DNA from: Ampullaceana balthica
Taxonomy: Eukaryota > Mollusca > Gastropoda > Lymnaeidae
DNA length: 64,000 nt
Assembly (NCBI GenBank): GCA_944989445.1
Contig: CALYLW010000037.1
Coordinates: forward strand, 1,774,501 to 1,838,500
Direction of reading: 5' to 3'
Position numbers and translations under genes: made by a program. Numbering within the stretch: the first letter of the stretch is position 1; each line of letters opens with the position of its first letter. Below, piece after piece: positions 11,801 to 25,100 of this stretch. The notes below the pieces were generated by a model. That model was given only the letters and a program-made list of their open reading frames with translations, searched no databases and was not told the DNA's origin.

Positions 11801-14800
11801 CAGTCAGTTTAGTGTGGGAATTTTATGTCAACATGCATCAGAAACATCGGTTAAATGATTCTGTTTGCACTTTAAAGCAGCCTTATTTCAGTGGTTAAAT
11901 AGGGAGGGGGTGTGTGTGAAATTGTATTGACATATTTGGCTGCGTTTGAACGCTCTACTGGGCAAAATGTCATGGTGTATCAGGTTTATATAAGTAGAAA
12001 AAAAGTATTATCAGGAAACACCAATGGAGGAAGAGGGTTATTTCTGATGGTTTTGAACATGACATTTATGTTAGAACCTCTTACAGCCAGGGTTTGGATA
12101 CACTGTAGTAAGGAGGCATTATGTTTCTGTCAGGCACTAAAATAAATGGCGTCCTGTCAAGTTAGGAAAGGATTATTTCCTCATTTGAAAAGTATGCAAT
12201 GTATGCTGTTAGTTTTAAATGGACTTTAAGTTTAAACCTTGCCTTTTTTATATGTGCTTTAAAATAGTTTTAAAATGTTATATATATATATTATATGTAC
12301 TTAAATAGTTTTGTTTAATATATATTTTTAAAAATAATTCTAGGGATAATATTTAGTTTAGGCTGTTTGATTTAACAGCTTGCTGCATACTTCTTTGAGA
12401 AAGACAATATTCTATAAAATAGCATATGCATATATTTTAGAACATGTCCTTTTGAGTTTTCAATTAAAATGTATTTATACTTAGTTAATTGTTCTGTTAA
12501 TAGTTAACTAATATTGTTTCTCTCAGGCTGTATTTTAAATATTTTTTGTGAAATGTGCTAATGAATACAGTTTAACTCATGGTTGGCTAACTTTCTATTT
12601 TATCTTCACTGTCATTGTATTACAAAACCTACAATAAGGTTTTTATGCAACTCATAGGCATATCTGCATATCACAGTTTCACAAGTATTTATAAATGTTT
12701 TACAAATGTATGTAGCTTTGGTGATGAGAGTCAAAAATATATTCTAGGGAAAAATAAAAAGCTGGTAAAGGATATAAAGTAAATAATATGGCATAAGTGT
12801 GTAGATTTGGAAAGTGTAAGGGGAATGGGGCAGGTCTTCTTTAGAATTATTTTGAATACCTTTAAATGACACTCAGATAATTTTCATGAAAGCATACAAA
12901 ATTTTTAAGAAAAAAAAGCTATCAATAAAAATGGTGCATTTAGTTCAGGGATAATTTTAACTTTTTAAATTAAAAATTTGGTATCATGGTTTTCTAAGAA
13001 TGTATACATTTAAGGGCAGAGTTAATTTGCAGGAAATAGACTCATGAGAATTCAGGCAAGTTACATTTTTTTATCCTACTTTCAAGGGAGGCTGATTCAC
13101 ATAATTGTTCATTCCGACTGAAGCAGGATCCTTTTTAGAAAAGAAAAAAAAATTTCTTTCTTTTTTTAAATGTTTTATGCAGGTGAAAGATACCACATAT
13201 TGGTAATGGATATATTTTTTCTTAAAACGAATTTTTAAACATGTCATTGTAAGAAATCTATGGTGTATAAAACTATTTCTTTAACTTTTGATTGAAGCCA
13301 GCTCTCTAATTTCTCTTAGAAAGCGGATAAGAATGTTATGATGCTTCTGTGTATACCAGTATACACATTTTGTTGAAGTTTTTGGTTTTATCAAATCCCT
13401 TATGTTATGTTTAAGTCTAACCCAAACTAAAGATGCAAAATACTTAGGAGTATTAATAAATGAGAAACTATCATGGAATCCCCATGTCAATGAAGATATT
13501 AAAAAATCAAACAAAACCTTAGGCTTTATAAAAATAAAATTTTACAGATGTAATAAAAATATAAAACTAAAATGCTACCTCACTTTGGAGAGACCTGTAC
13601 TAGAATATGCATTTTCTTTATGGGACCCATCCACTAAAGAAAACACTGATAAATTAGAACAAATTCAAAAAAGAGCTGCCAGATTCATTACTGGAGAATA
13701 TTCAAAACTGACAAGAATAACACCATTAATTAAATCTTTAAACCTTGAAACACTAGAGGATAGATGAACCAAGAGTAAAGTAGTAATTGCACATAAAGCA
13801 ATTAAATCTAATTTAGAAATACAACACAAAGATAACTTAATACAACCCTCAGATAGACATAAGGATAAAAACAGCTTTCTTATTCCGTATGCAAGAACAA
13901 ACACATACAATTTCTCGTTCTTCTTGTCCAAATTCGGGCATGGAATGGGTTGCCTGAAGAAACCAGGAAAACCAACACTTTATCAAAATTTAAAACTCTA
14001 ATTAGAATGCAGGACTTGACACAAACCATGACCATAGATAAGCATAGGATGCAATCATCTTCTGTATAAAAGGAGCATCTGTAACAGATAAGATAAGATA
14101 TAAACAACTGTTAATAATAAAGGTTAGTACATGCTGATGTTAAACAGAGAGACGCTGCCCAGGAATGGCATTTCACTTACTTTTTAAAAAAAAACAACTG
14201 ATAATTTGACTATACCACCAGTCATGGCCATCCCATTTTCATACTGGGGCCACAGATAGGGACCCAAAAAAATGACATTCAATGTCATGACTTGAGCTGC
14301 TGATAACAAGATTTACCACAGGAAGGGTCACATTGTGTATCAGCTTAGTAAAGGTGGGAGTAATATATTTTGCATGGCAGATGTAGTAGATAGGATCACT
14401 GCACAGACGTCCTAGTTTTGACACATACCTCTCTCTGCCTGCCATAATCTTGTTGTTCTCTTGTACACAGTGCTGTGCGTTACCTTAGCTGTACACATTG
14501 TTTCAGTTTTTGTTCCTAAAGGAGTATTAAGACAATTGTGAGCTAGTTGGTTTCTATGGATAAATTTAAAACAGGTAGGTCAGATTTTCATTGTAATCTA
14601 GGGTGGGGTAAATATCACTAAGACTGTTAAAATTATCAAGAAGGAAGTAGAAATTTGTTGACTCATAGCTGCAGATAAACAACGGGTGTTAGTGTATGGC
14701 TACATAAACTCAAAAAGAAGAAAAAGCATTAGCTAGAAAATAAAAAGTTATTTTTATATCAATGTCCTATATTTAAAAAACAATGGAGCCTATTTCAAAA

Positions 14801-17800
14801 GAAATGAGAAGAAATTATTTTTTCTTCTACATTTTCACTTTTGCAATAAAATTTAACTGCTACACACAGTAATTTAATTTTAAAAATAAATATAATGAAA
14901 TAATGTAAAAAAAGTAAATTACACTTGTAACAGTGTCTTCAAATGTATATCTAATAAAAGTACCATATTTAAAAAACTAACCAGGATGTTACAATTTAAG
15001 TTCATAATAAGTTGAATTAGCTAGGGTAAATATTAAAATATTTATTCTCCTATTTGTAAAACCTAGATTCACCTCATCTTATATCTTTTAATTTGAATGC
15101 CTAAGACTTAAGACTTTAGATTTTTTACTCTGACCAGCCATAATGTGTGGAAAATATTTTTTGAATTACAAAGCTGGCTTACATTAATACAAAAATAATT
15201 GATTTCATAAAGTTACCAGAGCCTTTGTGTAAGCCCAATATGTCTACCTTTCTTTTTTAAAATCTACAAATGACGTTTGACTCCATCATTTACATCTTTG
15301 ACATGAAAATGAATTGTTAATTCCGAAAGTAAAATTTAAGAAGCTTTAGAAGAGATAAAATGCTACTTGTGTTATTGTACTCATTTGAAAAGTTTCTTGT
15401 GATCTGGCTAACTCGACAGTAGATAAACTTTAGGTCAGCCCTATCTTAAAACAAGGCATTCATGTGATGCAACAGAACATTGCTTCCTTATCTAAAGTTA
15501 GATACCGAAGACTTGATTATGCTTATAATAGACTTAGCTATCTTAAGTATATATGTACATGCCCTTTTAAATAGCTATAAAATCCATATTAGGTATAGTA
15601 AACCTCTTAAAATTTAGACTAGTACATTCCACACCCCCCACCCCACTTGATTTCAATATAATATTTTTTTAAAATTTGGATATTTTTTAGCAGTGGTTCT
15701 CGAAACAGTAGTCCATGACCAAGCATCATGCTCAGGCTTTTAGTTAGTTGATTGTAAAATCATGAAGAAAAAAAAGTATTAGTAATTAAGCCACCTTTCC
15801 AATTCTGATAATTAATTTGAGACCATGCTATTGAAATGTTTTGAAAAGGCTTCTGTTATTTTCTTATGCTCATATAATAGGAAGAGGAAGTTATGCTTGA
15901 TAAATAAAACTCTACCCCAAGCTCATTACATAAAATGACAGTGTATCATTATGAGTTTGTTGTATGTCAAACCAGAGGTGTCACTAGGGTTGGTGTCACC
16001 CGGGGCGGTAGCTCATGGTGTCACCCCCTCACGACTTACCCCATAGAACTCTTCCGTGTCTTCCCGTGCCACCAAATAACGGGAACATATAGAATTTTAC
16101 ATTTTGGTGTCACCCCTTGTGATTGTGTCACGTGGTGCGGTCCGCACCCGTCACCACCCGGCCCCCCCCCAGTGACGCCACTGCTTAGTGTAACTAACTC
16201 ATTAATTTCGTGACGGTGACCCGTAAAATAGCACACAACAAAAGAGCACATATGAAGATTGGAGGCCATTGTTCTAATAGATGCTAATGTTTCAAGATGG
16301 ACTACCAAAGAGTTATATCGCTCTTATGTTTGCGCCAATTTGTCATCGCTCTTTCATCCTGCCCTCTTTAATGATATGTGACAACAATTTAAACAAGGAA
16401 AATGTTACCAACATGTCAGAATTTATTAATTAATTGAATGGCATTTTTTAAAGTTTAAGTCTTGTCTGTAATACTTTAACAAATTTTAAATGTCGTATAA
16501 CTTTTGAACATGTCCAAAATTTAAGTGTATTTTGGCTTACTTTTGTAACTTTCAAAATTAAAGTCAATCATTATTAAATAATTATTTAAGCGGGAAAGGG
16601 TATAACGTTGCATTTCAACTCAAAAATAATTTGAGTAAATTCTCACTATCTTTCCCTCTTTTAACAAAATTAAATAACTTTACTGCTGCAAGAATGTGGA
16701 ATTATGAATTGTAGACAAAATACTTTAGTATAAAAGATTATATCTTCAATAATATGCTATATAATTGTCAGACCAGACATTTTCAATGTCAAAAATTCGT
16801 CGCTGCATTGCGCAGGCGTGGTTCTGATCGAAGTCGTTCAAAATCAACTTTACTCGCCTGCCGATCGTATGCATCAAGCGATCTATCAGTGAAAATCGTT
16901 TTATAGGAAATAAACAGAATTAAATGTTTTCGTGTGAAACTAATGACGTGTTAAAGGACATTACAAACGAAGTAATTATACTCAGGAAAATTAAGTTTCT
17001 TAGAGTACCTTATATTAACATAGATATGCATTTTAAAAATAAAACAAAAATATTAACGCAAAGACATTTAATACTTAATTTTCCTCATAATCTTAAAGAA
17101 ACCAAAGAAAACCCATTTTTTTATTTTTATGGAGAAAAATCTTATCCTCTTACAGTGGGGAGGGGTCGTGGGGTTCGTACATGGTGTTGGTATCTTAAAG
17201 CCCAGTTTGCTTTATATCATTTAAAACAAAAAATAAAGCCTCTTTCATGTCCAGCCTTTTTAATTCTCTCTCCCGTGCGGCTGTTTCTTTTCTTTTCTTC
17301 CTAATTGTTCTATTGTATTTTGTAGTTTGTTGTGACTGTTTACTTATTGCATGTTAACTAATTTTTTTAATAATAAGTTTTCGCGTTTAACGTATTTCAT
17401 TTCATTGTATTTCGTAATTTTTTTGTAGTTGAAAAAATTTGTCGTCTCCTTTTTTTTTACATAAAATTGTACACAGTAAAATTTTAGATTTTGGTGTCAC
17501 CCCCCCTGATGGTGTCACCCGGGGCGGCCCGCCCCCACCGCACCCCCCTAGTGACGCCACTGTGTCAAACTATATATTTGTCACTACCTTAAAATAAAAA
17601 TCTCATTCTATATCAAATGATCTTTTTTTTCTTACACCCAGCTTATCATTTTTTGCCATTAATCTCGTAACAAATTCCTCTCTATCTCAATCTAAAATTT
17701 TGTCCATTAACTTCACTATCAATTTCTTCCTATCACAAACTATCAAATTTCTCCATGTCACTGTGGTAGTATTGACTTTTAATTTCAAATGCACGGAAAC

Positions 17801-19159
17801 ACAATGAGTGTTAGGACAATGTGTACATGCACCAGATGTTCACCTTTTTGACCCAGTTATTATATATTGTTGTTTTTTCATGCTCAAGGCTTGTGGTGTG
17901 CACTCACATAGTATTGAATGCTAAGTGTGTTTGTAGTATTAATAGTTTTGAACTAACATAATATTTATTTTATATTTTTGTTTCTTCTTTAAAACACCTT
18001 TACAGGGTATTTGTGAGATATATGATCATTTAAACTTGTTACATGCTCCATAATTAGGTACATACTTGATTTTGTTTGTATGGGAAGATTAAATCAGAAT
18101 GAAACGCTTCAGCCAGTTCATTCAGAGAGCTGTCACCACTAAATACAATATCCAAAGTTCTGTTTGATGTTTTCAAGTCATTTTTCATTATCCTCTCACT
18201 GTAAAATGATTTTTTTTAAATCTTCAGATGTAAAATGTGTACACAGGAGATTAGTTAGTTTCGTAGTAAGCTATCCAATTACAACTTAGTTAATATTAAT
18301 GTGAGTTAGCAGGAAACGAGTGGATTAAAATACAGTACACTCATTTTGTTTGGATTAACATTAATGGAATTCTGATTTCATGGAAAAGGATGTAACAATC
18401 TTTGATCTTGAACTATACCCAGTTGTTAGCAATAGAGCAAAACAAATAAAGAAATCACAATTTTAACAAAGTAACCCTAAGAAGTGTGTTGAATTCTCTG
18501 CAGTCATGCTTTTGCTTTTGATTTCATTAGCTTGAAGTACTTGATGTTTAAAGTTTGATGTTAGTAATTATTATTTTTAATAACTGTCACTCTTCATGGT
18601 GTACAGAAAGGAAAAACAGTGCAGTCCACTTCTCAACCGCAATTTATTAATTAACAATTCTTTATTTTGGGACACTATTTCTTTCAGCCATACTTCATCA
18701 GCCGCCGTCTTGATGCCTGATGACTATACGATATATTTCATATAACTCTCCATTCTTTCTTTGCCTTGGCTATGTTTCAGTGGCTGCTGTTTACAAAAAC
18801 GATCCTTTGAAAACTTATACCTTGATCCCCTGGCTGCATCTACTCCCACTCCTAAAGATTGTTTGTTTGTTTCCAGCTTGCCTATGTGGCCATAGGTTAG
18901 GTCAACCATACTTTTAATATAAATCTGCATTCCTACTCAATATGGCCTGTTGTTTCAATTAATTTTTCCATCAAAAAAAGGCATTTATCCACATTCAACC
19001 ACTTTAAATCTCATTTCAAATACATGTACTTTGTTTCAAAATATTTTTTTCTATGTTTTAAACTGAGTTTCCAAGTACATGTATAAGCTTGGCTATGCAC
19101 TGCCTTGTTACTGTTACATCAAAGTCTTTTTTAAATCCCTTATATTAACTTCACCGGCG

Positions 19160-19190
<31 letters not shown>

Positions 19191-22100
19191 GTCTTGGGCT
19201 CGGCGGGCGGAAAAACAGAAGTAAAAAATGACCCACTTCCCATGATCCGATCGAACTGAAATTTGGCACACGGACCCGTCTGACCTAACAATGCATCGTA
19301 TCAAAATTTCAGATCGATCGAACGTACCGTAATTAAATTAATGCATTTTTAGTTTATCCTTATATGAGGTATGTAATTTTAATTCACGGTTTGTTATTGT
19401 TTTTTTGCCACGTGAAATTTTGAGCTGACGCGTTGAGGCGACCCAACGAAGCGACGGGCGCTTTTGTTTACATTTTACGTGTCACTCTGAGCTCGGTCAA
19501 GCGAATCGGTGACCAGACTTTTCCCCTCTCCCCCCCCACCCACCCCCCACTAGGGTTATGATGCAAAGTTGAGTTAAGACAGATTCAGTCTGTAAATGTT
19601 TGAAAATAATCAATACTGTTAGTTATGTCTCATATATAAGGGATTTATAGTCAAAAACTTTGTTTTTACGGGTTTGTTTTATTATAAATATCATCTCAAA
19701 CCCTACAATCAGACTGTTCTTGCCTTGTTTATTTTCCTTAAAATGACATTTGCCTTTAGCATATTGTGAAAGCTCTGCTGTGTGTGTGATAGGTGTGAGT
19801 GTGATTCAAATAATTAAAAAAAACAATAAAAAGAAAATGAAGAGACAAAAATTTCAGTACTGTGTTCATTGAATTTCCTATGGGAGGGGGGGTATAAATT
19901 CAGTTTTAATAAAAAGATGAAGCTAAGCGTGCTAGCTTGTTAAAAGCCAGGGGGAATAAGAAGAAGGGGATTAAATGTACATCTTTTGAATTTTTGTGGG
20001 GTTTAAGTTGTGGCTCCACTGTTATAAACCAGTTGTTAAGAACTCGTGTCCAGGTGATCTAACGGTTTGTTCTTGCACAGAATGGAAGTTTAAGTGTCTC
20101 GGTTTTGAAGTACAAACTTATCTTCTGTATTTTAATATATTTTTATTTTAAAGAGTGTAATTAATCTAAAGATGATGTTTATTTACATTGTAATATTTTA
20201 ATAAGGATACTGACGTTATTTTGTGTGGAGTGACTTCTCAATTTGACAAAATGTGAAAATACAATGCGGTTAGAATACTTAATTTTTTATTGTTAAGTTT
20301 CCAACAGTTTGTAGGTTAGACATGTGTGGTTATGGCATTGCAAGATCTGTACATTATCTGTCCCTCCCTCTCTCTGTCTTTGAGCTGACGGGGCATTAAC
20401 TTGACTTGTGGCCGTATGGTTTTTTATTACATGTGGGAGCTTTGGTGCAAAATATGAGCCTTGTGTAATGGCTTAAGTGGGGAATGTTGAATTAAATAAT
20501 TCAAAGAAACCTAGCTTGAAACAAAAATAACTGGTTTGGCCAACAGTTCAACTGATCTTCTCTCCCCTCTCCGACATTTTTTTGTTTTGGTCTTTACTTT
20601 AAAAAAAGGTACATTTTAATGTCTGGTGGTGTGCAAATGGGACATCAAGTACAGTAGAGTTGTTCCTTAACTTTAAAAAAACATAAATCAACCCTGCGAT
20701 GTTAGACTCTTCATTGACCATTAAGAGAAATTCTCATTGACGTAAAAGACCTAGTTGGGCGAATGGTACACTTGCTCATGTCGCCTTTACTGCCCTTTCC
20801 TGTTTTTCCTGATGATTGTACAAGAGAGCTAGCCCCCAGACCTCTATGTCTGTCATTACGGGAGTTAGTCCAAGTTGGTTGTTTCTCAGATGTTTTTACT
20901 TGTGATCACAAGCTGTATCAATAACTTCACAACTTATAAATATGCCTTTACAACTAGTACATGAGTTGTGGCCATATTATTAGTTTTGTAGTTTTCTTGA
21001 AATTAAATTGGCTAAACATATTTTACATCTTTGTCTGAAATCAAGGAGTAGCACCAGGATATTTTTAAAAAATATCTTGTATATTCCTGGTATGTATTGA
21101 TGGACCTGTCACTTCAAATAATTTTTTATCAATAAAAATGTTTCAAAAAAATTATTTTCCTATTTCTATCCACAGATGTGCATTCAACAAACTAAGAAAT
21201 GGCATTGTTTTGGCACAAGCCCAGTTTCGCATGGTTAGACAGAGACGGAGCTATCTTAGAGTGAGTTTATAAAAATATATTAAGTTACAAATTTTAGTAG
21301 TAGGGATTTTTCTTGAATCGACCTGTTAAAGATTCATAAGTGCTAGAATTCATCCATTCTTGTCAAAAATAGTTTTAAAATTGTTCAATAGGTTTTACAT
21401 TTTTCAAGAAGTTTTCAATTTCTTTTCAATTTTAACATTACTTTACAAACATTTCGTGAATTTTTATGTAATTTAATGGTTTTATTCTTACATTTTTAGT
21501 AAAACAAATTTAATTCTGGCTAGCTACTCTGATTAACAAACATTGTTATTTATAAGGTCTACATACACTCAACAAAATGAATGTGGGGAAAAACAAAACA
21601 AATATGCCCAATCCAACAGTGTTGGTGTTGTGTTGGTCATGCTTTGGTGAACACCTGATTCACATGTATAGTAATATTAGTTACAGTATATATCTTTCCT
21701 TTTATGACGCTTGGCAATGTCAAGGTACATTTGCCACTTCACGCATACTCTGAATAAAACACAGGCTCCAGTAAAGCTACAGGGGGTGAAAATATTGTTC
21801 AAAATATGGTGGGGCTTTACGCTACATAAAAGCTGATATAAATTAAAGAAGATTCTTGAATGCAAGGGGGCTAAGTATATATTGAATTAAAAAGGGGGAA
21901 AAAAAGTTTTCAGAAGGTACTTGTGGATAATCTGGTTTGCTAAGTGTGTTGTTTCTCCCAGTTAGATGCCCCTAGTTTTGTTATATTTTTATTTTAAAAA
22001 TTCCTTGCTTGCTTTGTCTTGATTTTCCCCTATTATTTCATGGATATTTGATCAGTTACTTTTAAAATACTGACTAACACATTACTTTCTTGATATTTCG

Positions 22101-25100
22101 AAAAAATTGTTTCAATAATTACTTATCGTTATCATTTTTATCATTATTTCGAATTTGGTCACTCTGTAAAAGTTAATAATATTGATTGATATATAATTTT
22201 TTTTTGCAGACTCGTGAGGAAGTCCGCACACGCTTAGAACAACATAAATTAGCTAGAAGGAAACAAGAAACCGAGGAAAAAATTGAAAAAGAGCGAAGGG
22301 TATGCAATGACCCCATTAATTTTTTTAAAGCTTTATACTGTATTGAAATTATTGTAAACTTTTAAAAACTTAGAATCAGTTTGACTTATTTATTATAGGG
22401 ATCTTTTTTCTTTCTTCAATAATTTTAAATCTTGTATTCTTATCTAAATTATAACTAGGTTGGATTTAAACTTTTAAAAAGAAAGCAGTGAATTATTCTT
22501 TTTTTTTAATGATAGTTATTTCCTCGAGTAAGTTATAAAAAGTTGAATTAACTTCTGCAATTAAAACACTTATATTTAATCGTCTTGTCTTTGACTGTTT
22601 CCTTTTTCTGCTGCTTTAAATCAGACTCCGGGAAATCTGATTCAAAGAAAAATTACTGAGTTGGTGGAAAATGTTCCATCTAATGAGTCTAGGCCTACTA
22701 TGAGCCAAAATAATGATATTGGCTTTGGTAGACCAATTGGTAAAGCACAGTTTAGGGTGAGACTGCTGCTGTTTAGCCAGTTCATTGTTACTCAGATGTG
22801 AACCCTAATACTTGTTACATCACTGGTCACAATATGACCATCACTGGTTTTACAACTTGTTATATCACTGGTCACAATATGACCATCACTGGTATTACAA
22901 CTTGTTATATCAATGTTCACAATATGACCATCACTAGTATTACAACTTGTTATATCAATGGTCACAATATGACCATCACTGGTATTACAACTTGTTATAT
23001 CACTGGTCACAATATGACCATCACTGGTATTACAGTATTTTTTACGGATCCCCAGGATCAAAATTTAATGTATCTGATTGTATTTTTTATTTTACTAGTG
23101 TTGATGACCTGTTTTTATTTACACCCCTGAATCACCCATATAGATAAATGTAAACAAGTACAAAGTAAACTTTATAAATTTTAAACTCTAGTAATATTAT
23201 TTGCTACATGTTTTTGTCCATTAATTAATATATTGTGTCACTTTGTTCCTGAAAGTGGTATAAAAAATAAATATTTGTTTAGATTTAACCAGAAATGTTG
23301 CTTGATATTTTTGAGTATATTGACAAAAGTGACCTCCGCTATCCAATTCACACAATGCTATATTTATGTATTATCTTTAAATGCACCCATTTGTTATGAT
23401 ATAAGTTAAATTAAGTTAAATTTGAGTTGTTGTTTTTTAAACATTTTGTACTGTTTTTTTGCAGCTCCCAAAATGTTGCATAGTAGAGTAGAATAATTAG
23501 CCAGAGTATTAGATTGTTCAATTTTTTATAATGTAGAGGCATTATATTATTCATAGATTTGGCTAAAAATTCAAATAATTACAAAGCATTCAACTCCTAA
23601 AATATGTTTAAGATTAGATTTTTAAGAAAAACATAAACTTGTATTAAGAAATTCAAAAATATAACTCTCTATAAATCTTAGATACTCATTAAATTTGTTG
23701 TGATTGAAGTTTTATTGATGCTGTGCCGTTTTGTTTTACTTCCAAATTGGAATAGTTATTGTTATCATTTTATTTTTCATTAATTGAAATTGTTTAATTT
23801 ATACAGGAAAGACAAGAACAAATGATGGCAAGCATAGCTAATTTAGATATCCCTGGAGAACTGGCTTTGGTTTATAGCAAGCTTGATGGTAGGCTTACTT
23901 TGCATGTTAAAAATTTTGAATTTATTGTGTCCGGTAGGGAATAATAAAACTGCTTATTATGTCAATTAGGCACCAAATTTTCCATAGCATGCAATACGTA
24001 TTTTGTTACATGTTTCTTCTTGTGGCTACCATAGATTGGAATGTGTCCCACAATGCTCAGCACATCATCACAGCAGCAGGGGATGTTGTGTCAATGGACA
24101 TGGGCTACAAGCTGCCAGTGGACATCAATTCTCATCCTTTCAGTAAATACACCAGTGTCTACTTTAAGGTAAGTCATCAATCTGATGCATCACTCAAATT
24201 CTTATACATTTTTGTTTATATCTTTTTAAATAAGGTTCTTAGTTTGAAATTGAGTTGTTTTTTTTACATTTATTTAGAATCCTAGATGGGGAGTGCAAAT
24301 GGAGCCTATTAAAACAACACTCACTCAAGTACAAGGAGAAGATAATCCAGCCAAAGCTTTAGCCGTATTCAAGCTGGTGAGATCATACTGATGTACACTT
24401 TTAAATAAATACTTTAATATCTATATCTGCATTATTCTAGAATTGTATTACAACTGTTATTATGCTTGTAGGATTTATCTCAAAAAAATTTTGCAGCTTG
24501 ATATAAGATTTTTTAGAACCATGGTAAATGGAGTCTTGTTTAGATTATGTTTGAAAGTAATAAAATAAGTTAATTTAGATTAAAATATATCAGAGTATTG
24601 ATATTTAATGGATCACAAAATGATAATCAATGTCTTTTTCCATATTATATAAATTATATATCTGCACCTAATATTAAGCAACATTTTTTTTTCCTATTCA
24701 GATTTTGCGTTTCATGTCTGACATGAACATGAGTGAAAAGAAAGAAAAGATTCTCTGTGACTTTATCATTCAAATGGTGAGAGAACATTTTTTCCTTTGA
24801 TCATTAGTCTACATTGTTTAAGATTTTAAATATATATATTTTCATGCATATTTCACAATAAATAAATGAGCCAGAAATATTTCAATGAGTTACATTGCTG
24901 TGTATATTGAGTTAATTTACTTTTGACTATTTCCTGTGTGCTCTCTCACACAAACAGGGGCTGAAGTATGAAGGTCTCAGGGATGAGATCCTGTGCCAGA
25001 TGGCCAACCAGACTTGGCTCAACCAGAACCTGGAGAGAGCTGAGAGGGTGTGGAGGCTCTTGGCCAACTGCTTGTGTTGTTTCAACCCGAGTCCTACCCT

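Larger units (their letters stand above)
3016..21175 (+). other. Myo15: 18.2 kb intron of myosin XV loaded with transposable elements
   Basis: Donor AG|GTCAGT (3016) and acceptor CTATCCACAG (21175) join two IQ exons in phase 2. It contains the 5112-7712, 7756-9018 and 15973-17562 elements, four unclassified repeats and four LINE 3' ends. Stretches where I see nothing identifiable: 3016-3920, 4190-5000, 9019-9342, 9689-10204, 10376-10948, 11661-13416, 14101-15964, 17571-19132 and 19685-21175. Confidence 0.8.
2840..22756 (+). other. Myo15: Myosin XV neck: IQ motifs and charged helix (4 exons)
   Basis: Exons 2840-3015 and 21176-21260 encode about 87 residues beginning with the converter-end motif VFMKES, followed by IQ-like helices (AATLQTYMRMFIVHRRHR, KIQRMVRMWRARCAFNKL, LAQAQFRMVRQRRSYLR) that should bind calmodulin-type light chains. 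Exon 22210-22299 adds about 30 highly charged residues (RTRLEQHKLARRKQ), likely a single alpha helix or short coiled coil. Exon 22625-22756 is a polar linker. The first two exons are joined in phase 2 (AG|A, arginine) across an 18.2 kb intron. Confidence 0.88.

Noticed and set aside
11912..12145. 77-codon + strand frame
   Set aside because: No recognisable family, no splice context fitting the myosin chain, and composition like the surrounding AT-rich intron.
14239..14445. 68-codon - strand frame starting MAGRERYVSKLG
   Set aside because: Looked protein-like at first, but it has no recognisable motif, no donor at its end and no neighbours; possibly a fragment of an unidentified transposon.
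16924..17304. 126-codon + strand frame inside the hAT element
   Set aside because: Considered as a transposase remnant, but no BED finger, catalytic residues or hAT dimerisation motif could be seen.
18660..18738. Short exon-like stretch after TTTCTTTCAG
   Set aside because: The acceptor is good, but the only open frame is about 19 codons, and the flanking myosin exons already join perfectly without it.
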